Origin: DATFFO01 sp963744905
Lineage (GTDB): Bacteria > Actinomycetota > Acidimicrobiia > Spongiisociales > ZC4RG35
Direction of reading: 5' to 3'
DNA: 64,000 nt
NCBI GenBank assembly: GCA_963744905.1
Contig: CAVUUV010000002.1
Span: 62,001-126,000, forward strand
Shown here: in pieces, positions 46,900 through 56,267 of the stretch
Layout: the number at the start of each line of letters is the position of its first letter
How positions within the stretch are numbered: the stretch's first letter is position 1
Notes under the pieces: generated by a model
The model's database searches: none
What the model was told of the DNA's origin: nothing
What the model saw: only the letters and a program-made list of their open reading frames with translations
Made by a program: the position numbers and the translations under genes

Positions 46900-48350
46900 C
46901 GGAAGCACTATTGATGGCCGCGGTACAAGCCTGTGGCTTTCTCCTTGTTTTGCCTCTGTCACGTCTTTCCGTGACGATGCGGTCCGTCCTCGCGTTCCCC
47001 GTTGGCTTGACGACCTGGCTGGTAGTCGGTTTGGCCATGGTGGTTGCTCCGACATCATACCGACCAGGCGTTTCTCTCTTGATCTTGGGAATACTGTCGA
47101 TCATGTCAGCCAGCTACGCGGTACGGCATTCCGGGACGAACCTGATAGTCGAATCGCTTCCTTGGGTCCTAGGGCTGGGTGTGGCCGCCTACCTGCTCTC
47201 GTTGGGATACCAGGCGCTCAACGCCACAGCCATTACACCCGACTCAATCAGATACCTTCTCGGGGGGGAAGCACTGGCAAGGACCGGAAGTGCTACCACA
47301 ATTCCCCCGGGGGATCTACTGAGGCGAGGTGTCCTGGTCTCCTTGATGCATGCGCCAGCCATTCTGACCCACCGCCAGTATCTGGAATCGGTAACTCCTC
47401 TGCTCGCAACCAGTGGCTTGGCTCTCTTCCTGACCATTACCTGGCAGGCGCTAGCCAAACTCGCCACGCCTTACCGGTGGCGGTGGTGGCTTCTGGGTGC
47501 CGCAGGATTGACGTTTCTGGGTTCGAACCGAGGCCTGTACGACACCTTCTACATCAATGGTCACTTGCTCTTCGCCGTGTGTCTGCTGTCTCTCACGATG
47601 GGGTACTGGATGATGGCCCAGACGAGTTCGGTGCAATGGTTGCTGCCTGCATTGCCTGGAGTCGCCGTAATGGTTGCGCTTCGGCCAGAGGGCGTCTTGG
47701 TGGTCGCTCCGTTCCTGATAGTCGCACTTGCCCACGACGGTCTGCCCAGCCTGGGTAAATGGCTGCCGGTGATTCCCTACGCCGGAGCTGCAGTGATCTG
47801 GTTCGGATTCTTTCTCATCCCTGTCCGTCACACCCGCTTCAGCATCACTCAACCCGAACCCGGCCTTCTGATGGTTGCGTTGGCGGTTGGAGCACTCGCA
47901 GCGATCGCGGTCCTATGGCCCCGGTCTCTCCTGATCCGCATCGCTCCAACTACCACGCTGATTTTCCTCGCCGGACTCCTTCTCCTGGCAGTATTGGCCA
48001 ATCCCGCCATAGCCCGGGCGTCCCTTGAGGCTACCGCCTCGAATCTATCTTCAGCCGGTCGATGGGGGTTGACTTGGCTCGTGATACTCCCAACCCTCTT
48101 CGGCGTGGCGAGTGTGTCGAGACTTCCCGACCAACGATTGTGGACAGTACCCCTCAGCGCCTTCGGGATCCTGTTCTTTCTGCTCCCCTATTTCAGGGAA
48201 GGCGCCTATCGGGTTGGGCGAGGGGACTCCGGAAACCGGATGTTGATGCATGTCTTCTTCGTGGTCTTGGCATACCTGACTATTGCGGCTGGAGGAGCGG
48301 TGACAAAGCGCATCCCCATGGTTCACAAGAAGGATTCCGTTCAAGAATGA
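46896..48350 (+). CDS. Unknown polytopic membrane protein (GT-C-like), cassette copy 1, large subunit
   Basis: 484 aa, about 12 or more hydrophobic helices. The segment LNATAITPDSIRYLLGGEAL has an acidic-tyrosine-type first loop reminiscent of GT-C glycosyltransferases; GLYDTFYINGHLLFAVCLLS and VALRPEGVLVVAPFLI are further conserved blocks. The paralogue at 53634 is collinear throughout. Starts MTEALLMAAVQACGFLLVLP, and the ATG overlaps the small-subunit stop. Codon use is more A+T-rich than in copy 2, suggesting a separate evolutionary path after duplication or independent acquisition. Confidence 0.75.
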   Translation: MTEALLMAAVQACGFLLVLPLSRLSVTMRSVLAFPVGLTTWLVVGLAMVVAPTSYRPGVSLLILGILSIMSASYAVRHSGTNLIVESLPWVLGLGVAAYLLSLGYQALNATAITPDSIRYLLGGEALARTGSATTIPPGDLLRRGVLVSLMHAPAILTHRQYLESVTPLLATSGLALFLTITWQALAKLATPYRWRWWLLGAAGLTFLGSNRGLYDTFYINGHLLFAVCLLSLTMGYWMMAQTSSVQWLLPALPGVAVMVALRPEGVLVVAPFLIVALAHDGLPSLGKWLPVIPYAGAAVIWFGFFLIPVRHTRFSITQPEPGLLMVALAVGALAAIAVLWPRSLLIRIAPTTTLIFLAGLLLLAVLANPAIARASLEATASNLSSAGRWGLTWLVILPTLFGVASVSRLPDQRLWTVPLSAFGILFFLLPYFREGAYRVGRGDSGNRMLMHVFFVVLAYLTIAAGGAVTKRIPMVHKKDSVQE

Positions 48351-48416
48351 ACTGCGATAGCCGTGAGCAAGCGAAACTCTCGAAGCTGAAGGAGAAGCCT
48401 TCCAGGATAGAACGAA

Positions 48417-48428
48417 GGGGGCGCCCCC
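48417..48428. terminator. Perfect palindrome after the transketolase stop
   Basis: GGGGGCGCCCCC is a 12-bp perfect palindrome immediately after the repaired transketolase stop (48429-48431, minus strand) and 66 nt after the convergent gene's stop. It could act as a bidirectional terminator, although no T-tract follows. Confidence 0.35.
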
Positions 48429-50380
48429 CTACCGCAGCCACTCCCGGACTACGCTGGGCCACGGACTCGCCGGTGAAGCCCCACTCCTGGGCGATTCGCT
48501 CCCAGGGGGCGGAGGCGCCGAAGTGGTCGACGCCGATCATCAGGCCATCCTCCCCTACGATCCGCTCCCACCCGAAGGTGGCGGCCGCCTCGATCGAAAC
48601 CCGGGGGATCCCCTCGCCCAGCACCGAGGTCCGATAGTCATCGTCCTGCTCGAGGAAAAGCTCCCAGCAGGGCAGGCTGACCACCCGGGCCGAAATGCCG
48701 TCCCTCCGACAGCAGCTCCGCCGCCTCCAGCGCCACGTGGACCTCACTCCCGGTCGCCACCAGCACCACGTCGTCCCCGTCTCGCAGCACATAGCCTCCC
48801 CGGGCCACTCCCCCACGCTCCCGCTCCAGCACCGGCACACCCTGCCGGGTCTGGACCAGGGCCGTCGGGCCGTCGTGACGATTGAGCACCACCTCCCACG
48901 CCTCGACCGTCTCGGTCGCATCGGCCGGCCGCATCACCCACATGTTGGGCATCGCCCGCAGCGAGGCCAGATGCTCGATCGGCTGATGGGTGGGGCCGTC
49001 CTCTCCGAGGAAGATCGAATCGTGCGTGTACACCCAGATCGACGACGCCTCCATCAGGGCCGACAGACGCACGGCCGGGCGCTGATAATCGCTGAACACG
49101 AAGAAGGTGGCGCTGTAGGGCCGCAAACCGCCGTGAACCGCCAAACCGTTGGTGATCGTCCCCATGGCGTGCTCCCGCACCCCGTAGTGGATGTCACGCC
49201 CCGAGCGATTCGTCGCCGAGAAGGCGTGGTCCCAGTCGATCTCGGTCTTGGTGGACCCGACCAGATCGGCCGCGCCACCCAGGAAGCCCGGCACCTTGTC
49301 GGCGATCTCCCCGAACAAGTCCTTGTTGACATTGCGAGTGGCGATCGACTTGCCCACCTCATACCCGGGACCGTCCAGGCTCACCTCGTGCGTCTCGTAG
49401 AGCGTGTTCCACAGCTTCATCGCCGGCCCATCGGCGCCGGTACGGCGCTCCTCCCAGGCGGTGTGAGCCTTGCGTCCCCGCTCCATCGCCTGGTCGAAGA
49501 ATTCGTAGACCTCGTCGGGCGCATAGAAGTGCTCATCGACCGGCAAGCCCAGAAGTTCCTTGGTGGCCCGCACCTCCTCCTCGCCCAGCGGCGAACCGTG
49601 GGCAGCCGCCGTGTCCTGGGCATGGGGCGCGCTGTCGGCGATGTGTGTGTGGCAGATGATCAGCGAGGGCTGGTCCTCGACCGCCAGGGCTTCATCCGTG
49701 GCCTGGGCGATGGCAGTCCGATCGTCTCCGCCGACCGTGGAGACATGCCACCCCACCGCCTCGAATCGCTTGGCCACGTCCTCGGAAAAGGTGATGTCGG
49801 TGCTGCCATCGATGGAGATGTCGTTGTCGTCGTAGTAGTAGAGGAGGCGGCCCAGGGCCAGATGACCCGCCAGAGATGACGCCTCGGCCGAGATGCCCTC
49901 CATCAGGTCGCCGTCCGACACGAACCCGAAAGTGCGGTGGTCGACCAGGTCGGAGCCGAGTCGGGCACGGAGGTGCTCCTCGGCGATGGCCATGCCCACA
50001 CCGGTGCCGAAGCCCTGCCCGAGGGGACCGGTGGTCATCTCGATCCCCAGGTCCTGCTGGATCTCTGGGTGCCCGGCGGTGTGTGAGCCCCACTGGCGGA
50101 ACTGTTTCAGATCGTTCATCGATACGGGGAATCCACACAGGTGGAGCAGCGAGTAGAGCAGCATCGATCCGTGCCCGTTCGAGAGCACGAAACGGTCCCG
50201 GTCCGGCCAGATAGGATCGTCTGGGTCGACGATCAAGTATCGGCCCCAGAGCGTGACGGCGATGTTGGCCATTCCCATCGGCATTCCCGGGTGACCGGAA
50301 TCGGCCTTCTGGACGGCATCCATGGCCAGTCCCTTGATCACGGAAACGGCAAGCTGCTCGGTTTCTTCCTGACTACTCAT
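48429..50380 (-). CDS. tkt: Transketolase, two frameshifts
   Basis: Repaired length about 650 aa. TPP-enzyme landmarks: KADSGHPGMPMGMA, VLSNGHGSMLLYSLL, TGPLGQGFGTGVGMAIAE, FGFVSDGDLMEGISAEA, GVREHAMGTITNGLA, THDSIFLGEDGPTHQPIEHL. It links the pentose-phosphate pathway with glycolysis. An extra G near 48699 (GGG for GG) shifts frame before ISARVVSLPCWELF, and an extra C near 48447 hides the natural end REWLR at 48429. Central metabolism makes two independent recent lesions unlikely, so these are probably sequence errors. The start is the ATG at 50378-50380. Confidence 0.9.
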
Positions 50381-50467
50381 CACGTACGTGAGAGTACCCG
50401 CCGGGGGAGATGGCCAAACTCGGCCGGGGCCGCATCCGAGGACCACCGGGAACAGATCCGCGGCCCG

Positions 50468-50473
50468 TAACCT
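50468..50473 (+). promoter_or_regulatory. Possible -10 box (TAACCT)
   Basis: TAACCT ends 11 nt before the ATG at 50485 in the divergent tkt/P-type ATPase gap. Confidence 0.35.
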
Positions 50474-50484
50474 GGGGGCTCATC

Positions 50485-52959
50485 ATGGTGACAGAGGCGA
50501 CGACGCCCGAAGCCGGTCTCAGTGCCCACGAGGTGCGTCAGCGGGTCGACGCCGGCCTGGTCAACCAGGTGCAGGAGCGCCCCAGCCGCACCACAGGCGA
50601 GATCATCCGGGACAACGTCGTCACCCGGTTCAACATCCTGCTCGGAGCGCTCCTCATAATCGTCCTGGTCGTTCTCCGTGAACCCCGCGACGCTCTGTTC
50701 GGCATCGTCCTGGTCACCAACTCCCTCATCGGGATCATCCAGGAGCTGCGGGCCAAGCGGACCCTGGACCGACTGGAGCTCCTGGCGGCTCCCCGAGCCC
50801 GGCTGGTCCGAGGGGGAAGGGTCACCGAGCACGCCGTCGACGAGATCGTGGTCGACGACCTCATCGAGCTCCGCCCCGGCGATCAGCTGGCGGTGGACGG
50901 TGTCGTCGTCACCTCCCACGCCCTGGAGATCGACGAGTCCCTCCTCACCGGCGAGTCGGATCCGATATTGAAGGAGGTGGGCGACGAAGCCCTGTCGGGA
51001 AGCTTCGTCGCCGCCGGGTGGGGCCGTTACCGGGCCACCAAGGTCGGGGGTGACGCCTATGCGGCCCGGCTGGCCCACGCCGCCAAGCGCTTCACCCTGG
51101 TGCGATCCGACCTGCGCGATGGGATCGACTGGGTCCTGGGAGTGGTCAGCTGGGCGGTCATTCCAATAATGGGCCTGTTGATCTGGAGCGCCCTGCGAGG
51201 AGGGGGAACCTTCCTCGAAGGTCTGGGCGGGGCAGTGGCCGCCGGCGTGGCAATGGTTCCGCAAGGGCTGGTCCTCCTCACCTCCATCGCCTTCGCCGTG
51301 GGCGTCATCCGGCTCGGGCGCCGCAACGTCCTGGTCCAGGAGCTCCCCGCCATCGAGGGCCTGGCCCGGGTCGACACCGTCTGCTTCGACAAGACCGGAA
51401 CCCTCACCGAGGGCAAGATGGCAATGGAGAACGTGGTGCTCCTCTCCGACGTAGATCCGGCCCCTGCCCTGGCTGCTTTGGCCGCCGCCGAGCCCAACCC
51501 CAACGCAACCCTGTCGGCCATATCGGCCGCCTTTCCCCGCTCACCCAACTGGAGAGTGCAGTCGGCAGTGCCCTTCTCCTCCGCTCGCAAATGGAGCGGG
51601 GTCAGCTTCGTCGGGCACGGGACATGGGTCCTGGGAGCACCCGACGTCGTGCTTCCCGACGGCTCCGAGATAGTCGCCGCCGCCACGGACGACTCCGCCG
51701 ATGGGAGGAGAGTCCTGCTCCTGGCGACGGGACGGACGCCGATCGGAGGCAACACCCTCCCGCTCGACCTGAAGCCTGTGGCCCTGCTGGTGCTGGCCGA
51801 TCAGGTGCGGGCCGATGCCGCCGACACTCTTCGTTACTTCGCAGACCAGGGTGTGCAGGTCAAGATCATCTCCGGAGATCATCCCGCCACCGTGGCGGCC
51901 ATCGCCAGAGAGGTCGGCATACCCGAGGCCGACAACGTCGTCGACGCCCGCACCCTGCCCGAGACCCGGGAAGAGCTCGCCACGGTCATGGAGCGGGCCA
52001 CCGTGTTCGGACGGGTCAATCCGGCCCAGAAGCGGGCCATGGTCAACGCCCTCCAATCGAGGGGCCACGTAGTGGCCATGACCGGCGACGGGGTCAACGA
52101 CGTCCTGGCATTGAAGGAGTCCGACATCGGTGTCGCCATCGGCGGCGGCGCCCCGGCCTCCCGGGCCGTGGCCCAACTGGTGCTGATCGACGGGCGATTC
52201 GCCTCCCTGCCGGGCATCGTGGCCGAAGGTCGGCGAGTGACGTCGAACATCGAACGCGTGGCGAACCTGTTCATCACCAGCACCGTGTACGCCCTGGGCC
52301 TATCACTGGCCATCGTCTTCTCCACCCTCCCCTTCCCCTTCCTCCCCCGGCATCTGACCCTGGTCGGGAGCCTCACCATCGGTATCCCCGCCTTCTTCCT
52401 GGCGCTGGCGCCGTCCCGAAAACGCGTCCAGCGCGGGTTCGTGTCCCGGGTCCTCAAGTTCTCCATCCCCACCGGGCTCGTCGCCACCCTGGCCACCTTC
52501 ACCGGCTACTGGCTGGCAGACATGGAAGGCTCGACCCTCACAGAGACCCGCACCACCGCCACACTCATCCTGGCCGCCATCGGGCTTTTCGCTCTCGGGA
52601 TCGTCGCCCGTCCGCTGGTCCCCTGGAAGAAGGGCCTAATCGGAGCCATGGTGGCGGGGCTCCTCCTGGCCATGTTCGCCCCGGTGTTCCACGGGTTCTT
52701 CGCCCTCGACCTGCCCCGGGCGGTGGTGTTGCTGGCCGCAGTGGGAATAGTGGCCATTACCGGCACGATCATGGTGCTCGCCCTACGCGCCCTGGGCTGG
52801 GCCCGGGTGGTGCCCGAACTACTGCGCGAGAACCACCCCACCGAACCGGGCGCCCTGAGACGTCTCAGCCGCCGCATCGCCGAGAACTCGGGCTGGGAAC
52901 GCTCCTTCCCCAGCACCACCGAGATGCAGCCGGTCACCAAGGGCGAGGAGAAGAAGTAG
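50485..52959 (+). CDS. ctpE: P-type ATPase, CtpE-like (P2-type cation transporter)
   Basis: 824 aa. Actuator-domain LLTGESDP near residue 154; phosphorylation motif CFDKTGTLTEG near 301; and hinge MTGDGVNDVLALKESDIG near 533. The transmembrane MVPQGLVLLTSIAFAVGVIR and the ASRAVAQLVLIDGRFASLPG segment match the actinobacterial CtpE subgroup, linked in mycobacteria to calcium uptake. Ten transmembrane helices are expected, with six at the C-terminal side. Ion specificity is inferred from the subgroup. Start at ATG 50485; the reading from 50410 extends into the divergent promoter. Confidence 0.85.
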   Translation: MVTEATTPEAGLSAHEVRQRVDAGLVNQVQERPSRTTGEIIRDNVVTRFNILLGALLIIVLVVLREPRDALFGIVLVTNSLIGIIQELRAKRTLDRLELLAAPRARLVRGGRVTEHAVDEIVVDDLIELRPGDQLAVDGVVVTSHALEIDESLLTGESDPILKEVGDEALSGSFVAAGWGRYRATKVGGDAYAARLAHAAKRFTLVRSDLRDGIDWVLGVVSWAVIPIMGLLIWSALRGGGTFLEGLGGAVAAGVAMVPQGLVLLTSIAFAVGVIRLGRRNVLVQELPAIEGLARVDTVCFDKTGTLTEGKMAMENVVLLSDVDPAPALAALAAAEPNPNATLSAISAAFPRSPNWRVQSAVPFSSARKWSGVSFVGHGTWVLGAPDVVLPDGSEIVAAATDDSADGRRVLLLATGRTPIGGNTLPLDLKPVALLVLADQVRADAADTLRYFADQGVQVKIISGDHPATVAAIAREVGIPEADNVVDARTLPETREELATVMERATVFGRVNPAQKRAMVNALQSRGHVVAMTGDGVNDVLALKESDIGVAIGGGAPASRAVAQLVLIDGRFASLPGIVAEGRRVTSNIERVANLFITSTVYALGLSLAIVFSTLPFPFLPRHLTLVGSLTIGIPAFFLALAPSRKRVQRGFVSRVLKFSIPTGLVATLATFTGYWLADMEGSTLTETRTTATLILAAIGLFALGIVARPLVPWKKGLIGAMVAGLLLAMFAPVFHGFFALDLPRAVVLLAAVGIVAITGTIMVLALRALGWARVVPELLRENHPTEPGALRRLSRRIAENSGWERSFPSTTEMQPVTKGEEKK

Positions 52960-52975
52960 GGCGGCGTCGGATCGA

Positions 52976-53050
52976 CACCCCCCTACCCCACAGCCTTCGG
53001 CTGCGGGGTTCCCTTCCCCCTCTCGCTCCGCTCGTGGGGGACAAAGGGGG
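52976..53050. repeat. Single partial copy of the 176-bp intergenic repeat
   Basis: The segment from CCCCCTACCCCACAGCC to the GGGGGACAAAG motif is nearly identical to 55528-55593 in the tandem array after the cassette. It includes the CAGCC-TTC-GGCTG mini-hairpin. Thus cassette copy 2 is flanked by this repeat on both sides. Confidence 0.7.
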
Positions 53051-53133
53051 AACCCATCATCGTCTCCTCGGTTGCTCGCCCGACCACCCACCCTTCCGGT
53101 ACATACAATCGTCGGTATGCGATCGTTCAACCC

Positions 53134-53637
53134 GTGAGGCGCGGCCATGACCTGCTTCCGGAGATCGTCATCGCCATGCTGCTGTCCGTTGCCGTCGGCG
53201 GCGTCGGCTTGCTCCCCTTCAGTCCCGTTGCCGCCCGACCGGTCTCATTGGGAATGGGAGACACCTTCGATGAGATTATCCCCGGACCGGCCGGCACAAC
53301 CGTCCGGCTCAGATACGAGCTCTACACCGACCTCCGTGACGACAGCGAGGGAGGCACGGTGGTCGTCCCGCCCGATAACCCGCTGGATCCGTACCCCGCC
53401 AGAGAAATTGCCTCGACCGAACTGGTCATCGAGGACTACGAGCCGGAGATAACCGCCCGGGTGGCCGCCGAAGTAGCGGATCAGGCTGAGGACCGCGGCA
53501 GCTTCCTGGGTGGAAGCGGCGAGTGGGACTACATCATCGTCGATGGCCACGGGGCCATGAGGCTGGGAGTCTCCGACCGGCTGCTGCTGCTAGTGCCGGA
53601 GAGTATGTGGCCGCAGATTCGAGGGGCGGGATCGTGA
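53134..53637 (+). CDS. Unknown membrane-anchored protein, cassette copy 2, small subunit
   Basis: 167 aa, GTG start. N-terminal helix IVIAMLLSVAVGGVGLLPFS and outside domain with LYTDLRDDSEGGTVVVPPDN, PLDPYPAREIAS and EDRGSFLGGSGEWDYIIVDG. Collinear with the 166-aa protein at 46399. The conserved core DLRDDSEGG(T/V)V(V/I)VP.DNPLDPY is shared by both copies. Family unknown to me. The stop overlaps the next GTG (GTGA). A TACAAT box lies 24 nt upstream of the start. Confidence 0.75.
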   Translation: MRRGHDLLPEIVIAMLLSVAVGGVGLLPFSPVAARPVSLGMGDTFDEIIPGPAGTTVRLRYELYTDLRDDSEGGTVVVPPDNPLDPYPAREIASTELVIEDYEPEITARVAAEVADQAEDRGSFLGGSGEWDYIIVDGHGAMRLGVSDRLLLLVPESMWPQIRGAGS

Positions 53638-55148
53638 CCGAAGCCCTGTTGATGGCAGCGGTGGCGGCCTGCGGCTTCCTCCTGGTTTCGCCCCTTTCCG
53701 GGCTTCCTGCCGGCCTGCGAGCGGCACTGGCCTTCCCGGTGGGTCTGACCAGCTGGCTCGTGGTCGGGCTCGCCATGGTGGTGGCTCCGACCTCCTACGG
53801 TCCCCTCTCATCTCTCGGCGTGCTGGCCCTCTTCTCTATCGTCTCGGCGTCGGTAGCAGCGGCTCGTTCTGGCATCCGGGTCGCCGGCCGTGCCTTGCCC
53901 TGGCTGCTGGGGCTGGCGACCATCACCGGCCTGCTGTCGCTGGCCTTCCAGGCCCTCGACGCTACCGCCATCACCCCGGACTCCATCCGTTACCTCTTGG
54001 GTGCCCGGGTCCTCGCCACCACCGGGGACACGGCGCTGATTCCCACCTGGGATCTGCTCCGCCGGGGAATCGTGATCCCGTTGCTCCATGCCCCCGCCGT
54101 CCTGGGAAAGAGCCAGTTGATGGAATCGGTGTCACCGCTGCTGGCCGTCGGCGGAGTGAGCGCCTTCGTCGAGCTCTTGAACCAGGCCCTGATCCATCTC
54201 GGCTCTTCCAGGGGATGGCGCTGGTGGCTGCTCGTCTCCTCCGTCGTGGCGTTCCTGGGGTCCAACCGCGGCATCTACCACGCCTTCTACGTCAACGGTC
54301 ATCTCCTCTTCGCCGTCTGCCTACTGCTGTTGGTGATGGGCTACTGGATGACGGCCAGAACCGGCTCGATCCAGTGGCTGCTTCCGGCCCTTCCCGGAGT
54401 GGCGGTGATGGCAACGGTCAGGCCGGAGGGGGTCCTGGTGGTAGCCCCCTTCCTGGTCGTAGCCATGGCCCTCCCTGCCCTACCGCCTCTGGCTAAATGG
54501 CTGCCGGTTCTTCCTTATACGGCGGCGACGGTGGCGTGGTTCGGGTTGTTCCTCATACGAGTCCGCCACACCCCACTCAACCTGGGGGAACCGGAGCCCG
54601 CCCTGGTGGGGGTGGCGCTGGTTGTGGCTCTTCTGGCCATCCTCGCCGTCGCCCGTCCCCAATCTCGTCTGGTGCGCATCGCCCCTTATCTGATCGTGGT
54701 CGGGCCGCTGACGGTCTTGCTCGCCTGGACCGTACTCGACCCCGGCGTCTTCGTGGCATCGCTCTCCGCCACGGCGAGGAACATCGTCTACAGCGGGGCT
54801 TGGGGAGTCACCTGGCTGGTCATCCTCCCCGCCATGGTCTGGGTCACGCTACGAGCTCGGTTACCTCAGCGACAGCTGTGGACGATTCCTCTGGCCAGTT
54901 TCGCCATCCTCTTCTTCCTCCTCCCCTATCTGAGAGAGGGCCCGTATCGGGCCGGCCGGGGAGACTCGGGGAGCCGAATCCTCATGCACGTCCTTCTGGT
55001 GGCCCTTGCCTACCTGGTGGTCACGGCCGGTTCGCGCCTCGGGGAAAGAACAAGCCGAGCAGCGGTGACAGAAGACCCCTCACCGTTTGTCCCCTTGGCT
55101 GCCAGGGGGAAGTCACTGCCCCCGCAGGAAAGCGGAGGCGGGAAATAG
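53634..55148 (+). CDS. Unknown polytopic membrane protein (GT-C-like), cassette copy 2, large subunit
   Basis: 504 aa from the overlapping GTG. Collinear with the protein at 46896: VAPTSYGPLSSLGVLALFSI, DATAITPDSIRYLLGARVLA, SNRGIYHAFYVNGHLLFAVC, VRPEGVLVVAPFLVVAMAL, and near the end LREGPYRAGRGDSGSRILMH. About 12 or more helices, and a GT-C-like first outside loop with an Asp. Its last about 20 codons (from position 55086) lie inside the first unit of the downstream tandem repeat, so the repeat supplies the C-terminus (GKSLPPQESGGGK). Confidence 0.75.
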   Translation: MTEALLMAAVAACGFLLVSPLSGLPAGLRAALAFPVGLTSWLVVGLAMVVAPTSYGPLSSLGVLALFSIVSASVAAARSGIRVAGRALPWLLGLATITGLLSLAFQALDATAITPDSIRYLLGARVLATTGDTALIPTWDLLRRGIVIPLLHAPAVLGKSQLMESVSPLLAVGGVSAFVELLNQALIHLGSSRGWRWWLLVSSVVAFLGSNRGIYHAFYVNGHLLFAVCLLLLVMGYWMTARTGSIQWLLPALPGVAVMATVRPEGVLVVAPFLVVAMALPALPPLAKWLPVLPYTAATVAWFGLFLIRVRHTPLNLGEPEPALVGVALVVALLAILAVARPQSRLVRIAPYLIVVGPLTVLLAWTVLDPGVFVASLSATARNIVYSGAWGVTWLVILPAMVWVTLRARLPQRQLWTIPLASFAILFFLLPYLREGPYRAGRGDSGSRILMHVLLVALAYLVVTAGSRLGERTSRAAVTEDPSPFVPLAARGKSLPPQESGGGK

Positions 55149-55679
55149 GGAGGTGGTTGGAGTGGCGGGTGGTTCGGCTCCCCCTACCCGCCCCTACAGC
55201 GGCGGGTCCCTTCCCCCTTCGCTGCGCTCAGGGGGACAAAGCACCGACCCTTTGTCCCCTAGGCCGCAGGCCTGGGGGAAAGTCCCTGCCCCCGCAGCGG
55301 AGCGGAGGCGGGAGGTAGGGGGGCGGTTGGAGTTGCGGGTGGTTCGGCTCCCCCCTACCCGCACAGCCTTCGGCTGCGGGTCCCCTTCCCCCTTCGCTGC
55401 GCTCGTGGGGGACAAAGCAGCAAACCTTTGTCCCCTAGGCCGCAGGCCCGGGGGAAAGTCCCTGCCGCCGGAGCGGAGCAGAGGCGGGAAATAGGGGGGT
55501 GGTTGGAGTTGCGGGTGGATCGGCTCCCCCCTACCCCACAGCCTTCGGCTGCGGGGCCCCCTTCCCCCTCTCGCTCCGCTCGTGGGGGACAAAGCAGCAA
55601 CCTTTGTCCCCTAGGCCGCAGGCCTGGGGGAAGGTCCCTGCCGCCGGAGCGGAGCGGAGGCGGGAGGTAGGGGGCAGAT
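55086..55679. repeat. Tandem array of 176-bp GC-rich structured repeats
   Basis: TTTGTCCCCT marks unit starts at 55086, 55251, 55427 and 55603 (spacing 165, 176, 176); the last unit is partial and ends at the cysC stop. Unit boundaries form hairpins: GGGGACAAAG pairs with CTTTGTCCCC at 55232-55241/55250-55259, 55407-55416/55426-55435 and 55585-55594/55602-55611, with loops of 7-9 nt. Each unit also holds smaller palindromes such as AGCCTTCGGCT. This covers the 534-nt gap between the cassette and cysC; no gene is seen in it. Confidence 0.8.
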
Positions 55680-55682
55680 TTC

Positions 55683-56267
55683 CTAAGGCAGCAGGGCGAT
55701 GATCTGTTCCACGGCCTCGTCCACGAAGGTGACGGTCGTGTCGATCACCAGCTCGGGGTGCAGGGGCGGCTCGTAGGGATCGTCCACGCCGGTGAATCCC
55801 GAGATCTCCCCGGCCCGGGCCTTGGCATACAGGCCCTTGGGGTCGCGGGTCTCGCAAACCTCGATGGGCGTGTCGACGAACACCTCTACGAATGCGATAC
55901 CGACCTCGTCGTGGATTTCCCTCACCCGGTCCCGGTCGGCTCGATAGGGGCTGATCAGAGGAGCCAGCGCCACCACCCCCGCATCGGCGAACAGCCGGGC
56001 CACTTCTCCCACCCGGCGAACGTTCTCGGCCCGATCGGCCGCCGAGAAACCCAGGTCACTGTTCAGTCCCAGCCGCAGGTTGTCGCCGTCGAGGCGGTAG
56101 CAGGCCCGGCCCGCCTCGGCCAGGGTGACCTCGAGTCGGGCGGCGATGGTCGACTTGCCGCTGCCCGACAGACCCGTCAGCCACACCGTGGCGCCCGGCC
56201 CCCCGGTGATCCTCTGCCTGAGCTGGGCCGGCACCGCCCCTTCGTGCCAGGTGATGTGGTCGGTCAC
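55683..56267 (-). CDS. cysC: Adenylylsulfate (APS) kinase
   Basis: 194 aa. Walker A VWLTGLSGSGKSTIAARLE, YRLDGDNLRLGLNSDLGFS, and LAPLISPYRADRDRVRE with VEVFVDTPIEVCETRDPKGL are APS-kinase landmarks. It phosphorylates APS to PAPS. The GTG at 56265-56267 overlaps the cysN stop (GTGA) and gives the usual length; the longer reading from 56780 is antisense-like and rejected. The stop adjoins the 176-bp repeat array. Confidence 0.92.
   Translation of the reverse strand: MTDHITWHEGAVPAQLRQRITGGPGATVWLTGLSGSGKSTIAARLEVTLAEAGRACYRLDGDNLRLGLNSDLGFSAADRAENVRRVGEVARLFADAGVVALAPLISPYRADRDRVREIHDEVGIAFVEVFVDTPIEVCETRDPKGLYAKARAGEISGFTGVDDPYEPPLHPELVIDTTVTFVDEAVEQIIALLP

Noticed and set aside
47519..47532. 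GGGTTCGAACCGA, resembling a tRNA T-loop
   Set aside because: Lies inside an open reading frame (membrane protein) with no acceptor or anticodon arms around it.
54497..55592. Overlapping open frames in both directions across the GC-rich repeats
   Set aside because: They arise from the low-complexity, high-G+C tandem repeat and show Arg/Pro/Gly-rich translations without domain features.
55086..55679. Possible CRISPR array
   Set aside because: Units are 165-176 bp direct tandem copies with no short repeat/unique spacer alternation and no cas genes nearby.
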